Shown: piece after piece, positions 11,897 to 24,360 of the stretch | How the letters are laid out: each line of letters opens with the position of its first letter | Numbering within the stretch: the stretch's first letter is position 1 | From: Mixophyes australis | Taxonomy: Eukaryota; Chordata; Amphibia; Anura; Limnodynastidae | Direction of reading: 5' to 3' | Assembly (NCBI GenBank): GCA_036250195.1 | Contig: JAVHZZ010000008.1 | Location: 15,815,434 to 15,879,433 of the forward strand | Length of the DNA stretch: 64,000 bases | The notes under the pieces: generated by a model | What the model saw: only the letters and a program-made list of their open reading frames with translations | The model's database searches: none | What the model was told of the DNA's origin: nothing | Translations under genes and position numbers: made by a program

Positions 11897-12375
11897 TAAG
11901 GCAAAAAAGTTTTCTCCTAGACAAAGCTATGTTACAATGCAAGGGGTGCAAATTAGTTTATTATTTTGCACATAAAAATAAATACTGGCTGTTTTTTGAT
12001 CTAGCACACAAATACTTGATAGCTTTATTTGTACACTGACATTTAAAGTTGATCTAGGACAGTGTTAGCTAACCTGTGACACGCCAGGTGTTGTGAAACT
12101 ACAAGTCCCAGCATGCTTTGCCAATATAGAGCAGCTTATTGCTGAAACGGTATGCTGGGACTTGTAGTTTCACAACACCTGGAGTGTCACAGGTTAGCCA
12201 ACACTGTCCTAGATCAACTTTAAATGTCAGTGTACAAATAAAGCTATCAAGTATTTGTGCGCTAGATAAAAAAACAGCCAGTATTTAACTTACGTGCAAA
12301 ACAATAAACTCATTCCACCCCTTGCATTGTAACATGGTTTGTCCCTGGGAACATTTACTACTTTTTTTTGCCTTA
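11897..12375. mobile_element. long palindromic MITE, about 480 bp
   Basis: The whole interval is one large imperfect palindrome. Outer ends taaggcaaaaaagt and acttttttttgcctta are inverted. The arms then match outwards-in through 'tgcaaggggtgcaaattag', 'agcacacaaatacttgatag' and 'gttgatctaggacagtgtta'. The centre (12062-12208) is itself the palindrome of a family with 'tgctgggacttgtagttt' and 'cacaacacctgga'. The outer arms match 38532-38869. Transcripts would fold into a long hairpin. The transposon superfamily is not clear. Confidence 0.7.
12062..12208. repeat. inner palindrome, 'tgctgggacttgtagtttc' repeat family
   Basis: Arms of about 60 bp with ends cagtgttagctaacctgtga and tcacaggttagccaacactg. 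A related sequence occurs split at 40452-40510 and 41334-41405. The flanking bases are inverted, not direct, copies of each other, so this is not a simple later insertion into the outer palindrome. Confidence 0.65.
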
Positions 12376-14502
12376 CTTTCCTTAATGACTCAGAAAACAT
12401 TGTTTTTAGGTTCATAAATGACCCTTTGTACGTGTTTGCTGCTCACAGTTTACATTTTCAGGTTTTATGATTGAATTTAGTAGTGAATGTCAATGCTGTC
12501 TCAGTGCAATTACTTATTCTAGATTTTATTTGATCTAATAAAATCACTTGATCTATTGGAGATATGTCTGTCTATACATGTTTTTGTATCCAACGCCCTG
12601 CACTTATGTAAACTTGACCTGAACCAGTGAGGCAGTGATAAAGATGAGTATCAGAGATCAGGACTATCCTATATTGACAAATTTGTACTGGGAGCCTTAT
12701 TCTGAATATTTGGTCCTTTACTATGTAAGGTTTTCTTCATGTATCCTATATAACGTGCTTTGCTTTCCTTAATGAATCAGGCCCAGAGTGATTCTGCAGA
12801 TGACACTCACAAAATCGCTGTTTACATCCATTGATGAACCAGGGCCTTTGAGTTGAGCGTCGTTCTATGTCACTCTTTGCAAACTATACAGAGTGCTAAG
12901 TAAAATCTGTTTAGAATGAACTCTATTTTAATTACAAACCAAGTCTGGAATGAAAGCTGCTTTCCTTAGTCATGTCTGGGTAATACTGTATCTGTGCACT
13001 GTGCATCTGTTTATATTGATGTGCGACAGATATAAATTCACAGCAGGAATGCAATGGTATTCCTGTGTCACATCGCAAGGTCTAATATCTTCCTGTCTGT
13101 TCAAAACCTCAGCTGTTCTCCTTGTTCTGTTTTGTAATCATTTTGGCTTATAGAGTAATATTTTCCCAAAATGTTACTTGTACCTGCAGTGTAGGCAATT
13201 TTAGTACACTGTTGAAGTTTTACTAACAACAACAAAAAAAGTATTTCTGTCTTAGTTTTATGGAACAAAAACATATTTCACGTTCCTTTATTGTGCCATG
13301 AAACAATATACAGTTAATGAGAATGCATTTAATTGAGATGACAGCTTCCAAAACATTGTTATTATTTACTCCAGCTGACATTAAAATGCTGCTTTTGCGC
13401 TCCTGTTGAGAATAAAAACTGCTAGTCATTCAGCTCTCAATAAAATGAATACATTTAATTATTGTACCTTGCGATATTGCAGGGGCAATTCAACTTTTGT
13501 GTTTCATAGACAAACATGCTCGTTTGTTTGTGTTTTCCGGTACTATAAATAAGAGATGCAAATTGGCAAGCACACAACACGCATTTCTGTCCTGTCAGTT
13601 AAATTACATAGTAGCTAACGATGAAAATCTCAGTGCTGATCCAGGAACGGGCAGACGGAAAAACTCAACTGATTTCATTGTGGGTTATTTACTAATAAAA
13701 TGCAAATGTGCCTAAACCTTTAGCAGACATTTGGATCCATTGTTTAATCTGCACTAAACCAATCAAAGCTAAATGCTGATTTTATGCTATTGGCTAATGC
13801 ACATCTGCACATTCTTAGCAAATGAATGAAATGTGTCTGTAATGCCTAATTATGTTTTTAAGCAGTTTTTATTTTTTTCTAACGCCACCTAAAGCACATT
13901 CTGCACAAGTGCACTGCCCCTTCCTGATGGAGTGTGATCTAGCACAGGACCTAATGCACGTTCTCATGCTGTTCTTTTGCAGAGGTAAAACAATTATTTT
14001 GTTTGCAAAAAAAATGAGAAGAGGCTGACATTTTGTATTAGGTGCCAGTGCCTTATGTCTAACACAGAGGAGGGCTGGCAAGGATGGCATGGGTGCATTT
14101 CTCCTCATATGTTAGCCTCTCCTGATCTGCCAGGCCCGGATTCTGCACTCAGATTGTTGAACGGTATTGGCCATTCATTAATCACAATAATGGCTGCTCC
14201 CAACATGCTGATTGGTGATTCGCCTGTGCTATCCACCAATCAGAGCGATAAAAGCCATTTACTGGATATAGTGAATTAACTTCTTTCCCAGTGTTTCAAG
14301 ATAGAGATTGCAGGACCACAGAAGGGGTTAGCAATCTAAATGGGTCTGCACCGTGTTGCCTCCGTATATTTGTGGCTTCTACATTGTAAAATCACAAGGA
14401 ATGTGACAGGTCAGCATTATAAAGCCACAAGAAACCGGGAGTCTACAATTTAAAGCCGCCCTAGATTTATTGATCTGCATTATATAGCAGCCTGCAAAAC
14501 AG
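12376..14502. other. no gene recognised
   Basis: AT-rich sequence without recognisable coding or repeat content apart from a fragment 'ccttaatgaatcaggccc' near 12768-12785, which matches the terminus of the palindromic element at 38532-38869. Confidence 0.45.
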
Positions 14503-14885
14503 GGTCACTAGTTTTTGCATATTGGTCACTAGAATGCTCAATGTATTTTATGCTAATCAATAGTCTGGCTACTGTTTTGTATATTAATAACTTTAATGCT
14601 CTCAGTATTGTATATCACTAAGATGCTCTATGTATTGAATAGTGGTCACTAGAAACCTGCCTGTATTATGTAGTGCTCACTAGAATGTAATTAGGTATTT
14701 AGAATGCTCTCTGTATTGTATGGAGATTATTAAAATGCTCTCTGTTTTGTGTAGAGGTTACTAAAAAATTTACTGTATTGTATGTAGGTCATTAGACTAA
14801 TATATGTATTGAATAGAGGCCACTAGAATGCACTCTGTATTGTATAGAGGTTGCTATAATGCTCTCTGTATTGTATAATGATCAG
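14503..14885. repeat. degenerate minisatellite, about 37-bp units
   Basis: About ten diverged units of the form 'ggtcactagaatgctctctg' followed by 'tattgtataga'. Unit length varies because of small indels. No function is apparent. Confidence 0.65.
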
Positions 14886-15119
14886 GGGCTATATTATGTC
14901 TTATTGTCAATAATCCCCTGATTTGTAAGGTTTTACATGCATTTATAAAAATATGCCAATATAACTATACCCAAGGACGCAACACGTATCAACACATATC
15001 AATGTTTGCAAGCTCATTCACCGGAAAGTACATGTATAAGATCTGTTATGCAGAATGCTTGGGAATTATGGTTTTCCAGAGAAGGCATTGTTATGTTCGT
15101 CTAGTCGCTATCAATAAAA

Positions 15120-15770
15120 ATTGTGGTTCCAGCGCACAAAGAGATTTAATAGCAAGATGCAACAAATAACAGTTCGATAAAATAAAGTACAGCCTATACA
15201 TATGCAAGTGCTCTGGATCCAGAATACAGTCATTCAATCCTGAAGTCTGTGGTCAAAGTAGACTGTATGGTGATCCCAGTGCCTGGGTTATATACAGTTT
15301 GTGATACATAAAAAATGGTGGTGATGTCATGGAATGTTTTCATAGGTTCAGGATTCAGGACAGTCCAGTATAATGCAGGTCATAGGTCGGTTCAAACAAT
15401 GTCCTCCAAGGGTGGGGTCAACTCTCCAACAGTTGCATACGTGTCTTCCCTCCGAAAAGCTGGTTCACACTGGTCTATTAGCATTACACACACAGTATCA
15501 CTTTGACTATTTATCATTTATCATCCATAACTTGCGTACGCAAGGTGCGATTGCTTAGCCGATAGTAGCGGATGTCTGATGGTGGAAAGTGGATTAGAAT
15601 GATATTTTCCTGTATCCTGAACCTTAGATATCAACAAAGTGGTTTTAACATTATTATATTAAACTATTAAATCTATTACATTCGATTATAAAATATGGTG
15701 CGTTGGAACTTTATTAAGGTGGGCTATTATCAAATGAATGTGTGAGTGTAAGTGTATGCAAAAGTGTTTG
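15120..15770 (-). repeat. LTR-like repeat, copy B
   Basis: The minus strand matches 640-1315. Shared blocks include ccacagacttcaggattga (complement at about 15235-15253), atgtataggctgtactt, gagttgaccccacccttgg, a TATA-like tgtatataaccc, and the end 'gctattaaatctctttgtg' with 'ctggaac'. The two copies are opposite in orientation and diverged, so they are separate insertions rather than the two ends of one provirus. Just outside, at 15783-15827, the phrase 'gtggttccaatgcacaa' resembles the element end again, so a second fragment may abut it. Confidence 0.5.
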
Positions 15771-16850
15771 CAATTGTTATTGATAAAAATTGTCCGTTGC
15801 GATCAATGTGGTTCCAATGCACAACACCCTTCCACGTCGTAGCATGCTATTCGCATATTTTCTGATAAAGCCAATTATATTGATGGTCATTAGTTTGAAA
15901 TGACTTTATCCAATTATTCGACTTTTACAGCATGTTTAAGTAATTTGGAGAACCATGCCTAAAATATGCTAAATTACCTCGAAAATAATGCGATTCCCCT
16001 CCTCATTAATTTGTTTTAATTGTTTAGCTGTGCTCCTCACAGTGACTGTGAGAAGAGGCTATTGGTGGTCATATCTACGTGTGTAATATTGTCACATAAT
16101 AGCCGTAATTATTGTTTTTTCCTTTCTGGTTTTCTGGAGCTTCCTGGATACCAGCTTTCCAGATTATATTTGTTTCTGAAACGATTCTTCATCCTTTACC
16201 TTACAGTGTTTTGTTTAAAAATACAATTGTTTTATATTTGGTTTTTTTAAATCCTGTATTCCAGGATCCTCTTATATCCATATACAGTACAGGCAAAAGA
16301 ACAAAAATAGCATTTTTTTATTACAATGTCATGGTATAAATTAGTATTAGTTGGCCAACTCTGTAAGCTGGAGTTTGAGTGGTAAGTTGCAGCCAAGTAA
16401 AAGGGACGTCCTGTATGAGATCTGCTGTTGAGTAGAGTGTTTGATAATATAAGACCTTTTGATGAATAATACGTGAGTAATTGAACATGAAAAAAATCCA
16501 ACCAAGCACTGCTTATGTGTATTAAGTTAGGAGAGTTGGAGAGCAGAATGATTTTGGGATTGGGGACATGGATATTGAGAAATTGGTTTGTAGATTTAAA
16601 TGGACCAGTTGACTACACACAGTGGAAGCAGCCATCATTTGGGCTGAATTAATATTGAGAACTCGCGACATCATTGAGACATCATTAGTTCCTAATGAAT
16701 GGAAAGACAGCATTCTGATCGCCCAAAAAAATAGCTGCCTTTACTATGGTTAGGCAACAGTTCTACTTTAACAGCCGCACCCTGTCAGACTCTCCGTCAA
16801 CCTATAATCCTACAAATGCTACTTCATAATTCACCTCTTCACACTTTCCT
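15771..16850. other. no gene recognised
   Basis: AT-rich sequence; the beginning may belong to a further fragment of the LTR-like repeat. No coding region. Confidence 0.45.
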
Positions 16851-17800
16851 ACCCTACTCCGCTCCTAGACCCTCATGTCCACTCCCTCTACTTCCTCCAT
16901 CCATCATATCCACTCATGACCTATTTTCACCTACTGCATCTCATTACCCCCTCCTAGACCCTGATGTCCACTCCCTCTACTTCCTTCATCCACCGCATCC
17001 ACTCATGAAATGTTCCCGCTTCAGGGCCCTCATGTCCACTCCATCTACTGTCTTCCTCCACCATATCCACTCATAACCTATTTCCATCTACCGTATCTCC
17101 TTTACCCCTCAGAGAACATCATGTCCACTCGCTCTACTGTCTTCATCCACCGATTACCTATTTCCACCTACTTTATCTTATATTCCCTCTCCTAGACCCT
17201 CATGTCCACTCCCTCTACTTCCTTCATCCACCACATCCACTCATGACCTATTTACACCTACTGTATATCATTACCCCTCCTAGACCCTCATGTCCACTCC
17301 CTCTACTTCCTTCATCCACTGCATCCACTCATGAAATGTTCCCCCTTCAGGGCCCTCATGTCCACTCCATCTACTGTCTTCCTCCACCATATCCACTCAT
17401 GACCTATTTCCATCTACCGTATCTCCTTTTCCCCTCAGATAACCTCATGTCCACTCCCTCTACTGTCTTCATCCACCCATTACCTATTTCCACCTACTGT
17501 ATCTTATATTCCCTCTCCTAGACCCTCATGTCCACTCCCTCTACTTCCTTCATCCACCACATCCACTCATGACCTATTTACACCTACTGTATCTCATTAC
17601 CCCTCCTAGACCCTCATGTCCACTCCATCTACTGTCTTCCTTCACCATATCCACTCATGACCTATTTCCATCTACCGTATCTCCTTTTCCCCTCAGAGAA
17701 TCTCATGTCCACTCCCTCTACTGTCTTCATCCACCACATCCACTTATTACCTATTTCCACCTACTGTATCTCATTACCCTCCCTCTAAAATATAAGCTCT
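16850..17800. repeat. higher-order minisatellite, about 327-bp superunit
   Basis: A pyrimidine-rich tandem array. Basic units of 70-90 bp contain 'ctcatgtccactccctctac' and 'tatttccacctactgtatct'. Four distinguishable monomers (starts near 16864, 16951, 17022 and 17113) form a block that repeats: the 'tcctagaccctcatgtccac' type start occurs at 16864, 17191 and 17518, and the next monomer at 16951, 17279 and 17606, so the superunit is about 327-328 bp. Roughly two and two-thirds superunits are present, the last with one monomer fused or lost. The long plus-strand reading frames here are by-products of the repeat. Confidence 0.8.
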
Positions 17801-17814
17801 CGCATGTATCATGA

Positions 17815-18095
17815 CTGTCCATCTGATGTCTTAAGGTGAATCTTCTGCTGTTTGCTTCCCCACATGCCTGGAATTTGTACCAGTATTCAGGCTGGCTTTA
17901 ATTGTTAGCTCATGACTATGTATGTATGTGTTATTATGCTTTATTGTATACATATATCTGTTATTATGTTTATTATTTTCACGTATGTCATATCTGTAAG
18001 ATGTATGTCATAGCTTTAAGTTGTTCAGTGCTACAGAATCCGTTGCACCCTATAAATAAAGGTTGTTGATGATGATGATGACGATGATGTTAGTT
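17815..18095 (+). mobile_element. L2-type retrotransposon 3' end
   Basis: The stretch ends with 'caccctataaataaaggttg' followed by (GAT)n, the 3' terminus typical of L2-like LINEs and of SINEs that borrow their tail. The upstream part reads 'attgttagctcatgactatg' with AT-rich repeats. No reverse-transcriptase coding sequence is visible directly upstream; the higher-order minisatellite occupies that place and may lie within the element's 3' untranslated region. Confidence 0.55.
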
Positions 18096-19708
18096 GGTGG
18101 ACTGAAGACATTAGGGATCAATTCTAATGCGGTAGCCTAGTGCAAAGCTCATCAGTGTAGGCATCTATCCATCACTTTAGGCATCTGTCCATTCACTAGT
18201 TACCACTGACATCAACGAGGTACCCTGTCATTTATTTAGAGAACATGTTTTCATTGTAATTTCTGCTTTATTAAGATTCTCCCTTCTTTAGTATTTTGGT
18301 CAATTCATTTACTAAACTGCGGGTGTCACTGTTCCTATTGCTGTCTACAAAGGGCTTTCACCATTGATTAAAATTTGAGCAGCAATCAGTGGCAGTCGAT
18401 CACTGTTGTAGTGGGTGCAGAGGATGCAGCAACTATGGGACTTGGTGGTAAGGTGCCCCGCACAGGTCTATCTACCCCCCCCCCCCCCCCGAGGCCCCTG
18501 ATCTGTTCTTCAGACCAAGTGTAGAGGGGCTAGTACAGTAGAGCTTCGTTTGGGCTTTCAGCGTGATAGTGGATGCCGTAACAACCTCACACCCCCCTCC
18601 CAAATAAAAAAAAATAATTTTGCTAAGGGGTCCGGCGATAGAATGTAACACCCCTGACCCCAATGATAACATACTAATGGGCAAACTCTACCTTATTAAT
18701 TAAATTTTTGTACATTTTTTTTGTACATTTTTCTTATGAAACACATAATACTATTAAACTATATTTACCTTTATAAAGCATAAAAGATACATTATTTATG
18801 GCAGTCCTCATTTAAATAGACAGCGGAATGCCATGCAAATTTTGCAATTAAGTTGACCAGTTCCCAGAGTCACCTCTAAACTCCGCATCAGGGGGAGCTG
18901 GGACCTTGCACAAATGTATTCAGCCTGGCGCACAGTTTAACAGCGCTCATCCTCACACCGACTGATAAGTGCAGAACGGCGAGTCACATTACAAAACAGA
19001 TAACATTATACTTGGAGAAAGCTTACCTTGCGTAGTAAATGGTAATTTCTGCTGAATTTAGACTTTATAACCGCTAATGTTTTAAAATTGGCCCTAAAAG
19101 ATTCCTTCAGCATGATTTACATATGATTGAAGCCCGGTGGGGCAGCAGCTTAGAATACATTTTACAGTACCCAGTATTCAGGTGTTTAAACAAGAAAAAA
19201 AATAAAATTAACATAAAATATTCCCTTTTGCCTCTAACTCATAAAACCACATTCTAATCACTACCAGACTTTGTGTAACAATCTATTTCACCAAAAAAAA
19301 AAAAGAAAAAAGAAAAAGTTTTATCTTTTGTACTGTTTCCCCCAAGCTATCATACACAATAATTGTACGCTGGGCACATTGGGAGGAGGAATTGAAGTAG
19401 GTAATGATATTGCAGTAAATGATACCCATTCCTGTAGTTTATAAGTGATATTTTGCAAGTGTCTGTACTGGGCTTACATAAAACCAAGTTTATATTTAAT
19501 CACAAGTGTTTATACACCCAGTAAAGAACTACACATAAATTCAGAGGGAATGGTCTTGTTAAAGGAGTTATTTGGAAAAAAATAACAATAAAACTAAAAA
19601 AGCAGACTTATAAATTGTTTTTTTTTGTATGATATCATTTAGCCATTGGGTAGCACTATCTAGTTAGTTTCTACAGAGGATTACAGCGCATGGCAGCTTC
19701 CACTCATA
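18096..19708. other. no gene recognised; C-homopolymer near 18475
   Basis: Mixed unique and old repeat DNA. There is a C run at about 18475-18490 and several A-rich runs near 19290. 'attcatttactaaactgcgg' near 18305 recalls the terminus of the MITE at 36697. Confidence 0.45.
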
Positions 19709-19881
19709 GGGGTAAATTTATCAAACCTTCCAAAACAGGAATAGTGGAGGTGTTGCCCATAGCAACCAATCAGATTCTAGCTGTCATTTATCTAGTACAT
19801 GCTAGTTAATGATAGCTAGAATCTGATTGGTTGTTATGGGCAACGCATCCACCTTTCTAGAATGTTTGATAAATCTACCCC
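19709..19881. mobile_element. palindromic MITE, 173 bp
   Basis: Ends GGGGTAAATTTATCAAAC and the complement-like GTTTGATAAATCTACCCC form terminal inverted repeats. The interior is also palindromic (agcaaccaatcagattctag against ctagaatctgattggttg). Both sides are flanked by ATA, consistent with a TA-targeting (Tc1/mariner-like) or short-duplication element. Related copies lie at 36697-36874 and, truncated, at 61373-61455. Confidence 0.75.
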
Positions 19882-21919
19882 ATACTGTCAGTCAAGACTG
19901 TCATTAGAAATTTTGGGGACCATTCATACAACAAGGTGTCATCAACTAACAACATTTTTATTGTAAAAACTGAGTTATTGACCTTAACTGGACTGCTCAA
20001 GCACAATAAAGGTCATTTATGAATGTGTCCTTATAGTGTAGATGTTGTTTTGGAGCGTCAAATATGTCTATTTTCACAGAAAGCGCCATGAACTGCCCAT
20101 CAAAATGGCGGTATCTTTCGAAGGTGTCAAATTTTTGCATTGGCTTTTGAGAGGAGCTGGGTGATTCTAGACATTTGTAGCTAAATGTAAGCTTGGCTCA
20201 CTCATGCTCTTTGAATTGTGTCCATTTGCAAAACTGAAATTTAATTATGTGGGACAAGATGTTTAGAGGAGATTTCAAATAGCCGCGATGTTCCGCTGGA
20301 CAATGCCTGGATGTCCGTGGATGTCCGGCTCTGCACCTTGAAAGCCAATACGGTACAGAACTCTCCACTCATTTTCCACTCATTTCTAAATTGATGTTTC
20401 AATGCTTACAGTAGTCTTAACAACATTTAATGGACAATGGACACAGAAGGTCCAGGTGCAGAGAGATGGGGCGGGAATTGTCCACACTCCCAATGGATTA
20501 TAGGTTTAGGAAATTTAATGGGTGGACCAATAGCTTTTAATCGGGCCTTGTGGTATCCCCTGTTCTAGGCTGCTCATGCCCCCCGGGCTGTTGCATGCAG
20601 GCTATAGGTTTGAGGACCTCATGTAGAACTTAATTTTTATTCTCAGTCCCCTGTCTCAAGGATCCATACACATGTACTCTCCTTTGCAAACTCAAAACAA
20701 GCAAAAAACAATTGTAGAAAACAAAAAATAAATATTTCCTTTTTAAATATTCCCCAATTATATATCCCTACTTTTAAAGATTAAACATACCAACTACATA
20801 CAAAAAAGTCAATTGACTTTTTAATTTAAGCATTCAGCATGCTTTAGTTATAGTCATACTGCTTGTTTTGTTAAGGTCCAATCAAATATTAACGTCACTT
20901 AGCAACATAGCGCCATTAGTGCTCATTTTATTGTTAAACAAAATGTAGAACACAAGATTGGCTGTGCAAAATATTACTTTTAAACAAGCCTACATCCATC
21001 ACAATTCCCCATGGTTTATCCAAGAGAGGTGTAGGGAACACACGCATTAAGTAAAAATACCCCTTTAAAATTGTACGTTGCAGAACAGGAATTGAACATT
21101 TTTAAATTCTTACTCTCCACTGTGCTCTCTTGCTGAGCAAGATACAGTTTCTTTTGTGTTGTGACTGCAGTTAATAATTTATTGAAATGTACCATATGAA
21201 TACACAAAGAATGTGGATATAAATAGTGTTAGGTCCCCTGATAAAATCAGTGTGTTTTCATGTTTTAAATTTCCAGGCATCTATCAGATAATTCAATATC
21301 TGAAGAAGCTGAGGAATGTCATATAAAAATTTGATAGATTACTTTGTGCCTGTAAATGAGAAAACAGACTTGTAAATTGTGAAATGAACCGTTCTGGCGA
21401 AGTAGAATTTGATCTTAAAGTGTAAACACTTGAGTTAATGGCAAGGATATCTCGGAGTCTCAGAAGCTGTGGAACGTAGGGAGGGTGAACGAGAGGTTAT
21501 GAAATCTCTTCAATATTTAACTTTGAACATCCTTATAAGCTTTAATTAGACAGATTACCTGTTATGCATGGTGTGGTGTGCTGAGCAGTTTTAAACTGTC
21601 TTGTCCTCCAGGCAAATGGAAAGAAAAGTCACATAGAATTAGAGTCTGCACTGAATAAGAATGGATGTTCTATTAAGGGCAAGGCAAAATTAAACATTCC
21701 CAAGCTATGCACAGTTTAAATTTAAACATAACTAACTACAGAGAAGTTAGTAAAATATTTAACGATTACTTTTCTATTATAAAGGAAGGGTATGACCTAT
21801 TTTTGTTTAAATTTTTTTACATTTTAAATTCATATGGTGTATGGGTTTTCTGTGATTAAAATGAATGATAATAAAGATTATATAGATATGTATATATCTA
21901 TATATAATCATTAAATATA
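19882..21919. other. no gene recognised
   Basis: AT-rich unique-looking sequence with no recognisable coding region or repeat. Confidence 0.5.
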
Positions 21920-21944
21920 CACCGATCAGCCACAACATGGAAAC

Positions 21945-22942
21945 CACCAGCCTAATAATGTGTAGGTCTCTTTTGTGCCACCAAAACAGCTCTGACCCAT
22001 AGAGGCATGGACTCCACAAGACCTCTGATGGTGTCCTATTATATATGGCACCAAGACACTAGCAGCAGATCCTTTAAATCCTGTAAGTTGTCGAGATGGG
22101 GCCTCCATGGCTTGTACTTGTTTTTCCGGCACATCCCACAGATGCTCAATCGGATTGAGATCTTGGGAATTTGGAAGCCAAGTCAACACCTTGAACTCTT
22201 TGTCATGTTCCTCAAACCATTCCGGAACAATTTTTGCAGTGTGGAAGGGCGCATTATCCTGGTGAAAGATGCCACTGCCATCAGGGATTATCGTTGTCAT
22301 GAAGGGGTGTAATTAGTCTGCAACAATGTTTAGGTAGGTAGTAACTGTCAAAGTAACATTTACATTAATGCCAGGACCCAAGGGTTCCCAGGAGAACATT
22401 GCTCAGGACATCAGACTGCCTCTGCCAGGTTGCCTCCTTCCCATAGTGCATCCTGGTGTCATCTCTTCCCCAGGTAAATGACACACATGCACCGGGCCGT
22501 CCACATGATTCATCAAACCAGACCACCATCTTCCATTACTCCATTGTCCAAGTCTGTTGTTCACATGCCCATTGTAGGTGCTTTCAATGGTGGTTGGGGG
22601 ACAGCATGAGCACTCTGACCACTCTGCGGCCACGCAACCCCAAACGCAGCAAGCTACGATGCACTGTGTGTTCTGGCACCTATCTATTATACCCAGCACT
22701 AACTTTTTCAGCAATTTGTGCTACAGTCGCTGTTCTGTGTGATTGGACAAAACAGGCTAGCCTTCGCTCCCCACAATCACCAATGAGCCTTGGGTGCCCG
22801 TGACACTGTTGCCGGTTCACTGGTTGTTCTTTTCTAGAAAGGTAGGTACTAACCAAATCATGCCAGGAACTTCCGTTTTGGGGATGCTCTTACCAAATCA
22901 TGTAGCCATCACAAAAGTCGCTCAGACACTTATGGTTGCCCA
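21945..22942 (-). pseudogene. Tc1-family DDE transposase pseudogene
   Basis: Read on the minus strand from an ATG near 22942, the translation is broken by frameshifts and stops but recognisable. The best part (21926-22300 frame) has GSGIFHQDNAPFHTAKIVPE, which contains the second catalytic aspartate motif (QDNAPxH), and NSQDLNPIEHLWD, the DLNPIEHLWD signature with the third acidic residue position in the DD34D/E family. Another frame (22403-22714) covers the middle of the protein with disruptions. Intact Tc1 transposases are about 340 aa with N-terminal paired HTH domains. Here the N-terminal region (about 22720-22942) is degraded. The gene cannot make a working enzyme. Confidence 0.8.
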
Positions 22943-22998
22943 TTTTTCCTGCTCCCAGCACATCAACTTCTAGAACTGACTGTTCACTTGCTGCCTAA

Positions 22999-23590
22999 GG
23001 CTGCGTACACACTGGAGCATTTCCGTCCACCAATTGGGCAAATCAGTCGACATACCACCGTTCAGTTGAAGGTCGGGTTAGTGAGTATAGTGACACAATG
23101 GTTGAAAGTCGTTCCAAAGTGTCGATTGTTGGCTCATTAGGTTGGTTGCACTGCTTAATATTTTCTGACCAATCACTTAACGATCATGTAGTGTGTATGC
23201 CTTCATGATCTCCATAGAGTTTACAGAGTCGGGCTCTTTTCAGCCGATGTTAGCAATGGATATCCTGGTAAATAAATGTAGAGAGTGCTGTAAAAGGAAT
23301 AATTCATTTGTTTGTTCTGAGACAGAATCTTTCGTTTCAGAGTCACAGAAGCTACCAAGCTATCGTTAGGTCATTAGGATAGCTATAACAAGGCGATTTT
23401 AATCAGTGTGACAATGTGACAAGAAGGAATGAATAAATATTGTGCTGTCATTCTCTGAAGACTAAAGGACCAGATAAAGAACCGGTTAAGACCACAGATC
23501 TGAAGGTAAATCGTGTCAGTGTGTATGAATGAATTGTCAATCGTGTGAGATAACACGCCAGGCGGAAAATTCTTCAGTGTGTACCTAGCC
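22999..23590. mobile_element. PIF/Harbinger-like MITE nested in Tc1, 592 bp
   Basis: The insert begins ggctgcgtacacactg and ends cagtgtgtacctagcc, a near-perfect 16-bp terminal inverted repeat. It is flanked by TAA on both sides (22996-22998 and 23591-23593). Removing it with one TAA restores the Tc1 phrase 'cttgctgcctaatatatccc', known from relatives of the host element. A 3-bp TWA duplication with GG..CC ends fits PIF/Harbinger. There is no ORF. Confidence 0.75.
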
Positions 23591-23673
23591 TAATATATCC
23601 CACCCCTTGACAGGTGCCATTGTAGCAAGGTATTCAATTGTATTCACTTCACCTAATGTTGTGGCTGATCGGT

Positions 23674-23841
<168 letters not shown>

Positions 23842-23984
23842 GTATGCTGTGTGTCCGACCCCTCTCTCCCCTGCTGTCTGTCCATCACCTCTCTAGCCTG
23901 CGGCCCCTCTCCCACTGCTGTGTGCTGTGAGTGTATTTTATGTGATGTGGATGGGGTGTGAAATATTAATTTCAAAGTAAGTTG

Positions 23985-24360
23985 AGAGTGGGAGCTTTTA
24001 TTCTATTGGTGGAGTGAAGGTTGGGGATATTTGATTTAATAGTTAGGTTATGGTGGACCTATTAAGGGTGGGATAATGGGACTATTCATTTAACGCTGGG
24101 GTGGTTTGGGTGTTATCAATTGAATGTGTGGCTGAGTTTGGGGAGAAGGAATGCTATTTCTTAAAAGTGAATGCTAATTATTTAATGTTTGGGAGTAAAT
24201 AGGTTTATTAAATGTAAATACTATTAATTTAATGTTGTGGTAGTTTAGGGGGAAATAGATCTGTTTATTAAAGGTGAATGACAATAAATTACTGGGTTGG
24301 TTGCTGGGAGGCCTAATTATTAAACGTGGGCGCTTTTGATTTAATATTGGGCTGCTTTTG
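23985..24360. repeat. degenerate tandem repeat, G- and T-rich
   Basis: Loose units with 'tttaatgttgggg'-type phrases (for example near 24090, 24185, 24230, 24335) recur every 40-70 bp. Strongly diverged. Possibly the interior of an old non-autonomous DNA element. Confidence 0.4.

Noticed and set aside
11477..11951. 126-codon frame rich in I and L on the minus strand
   Set aside because: It is the translation of an (AAT)n microsatellite and its surroundings.
640..15770. The two LTR-like units as 5' and 3' ends of one provirus
   Set aside because: They are in opposite orientation, clearly diverged, and no retroviral coding sequence lies between them.
16816..17814. Serial plus-strand frames rich in H, P, S and L
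   Set aside because: They repeat with the 327-bp minisatellite superunit and have no start or domain conservation beyond the repeat itself.
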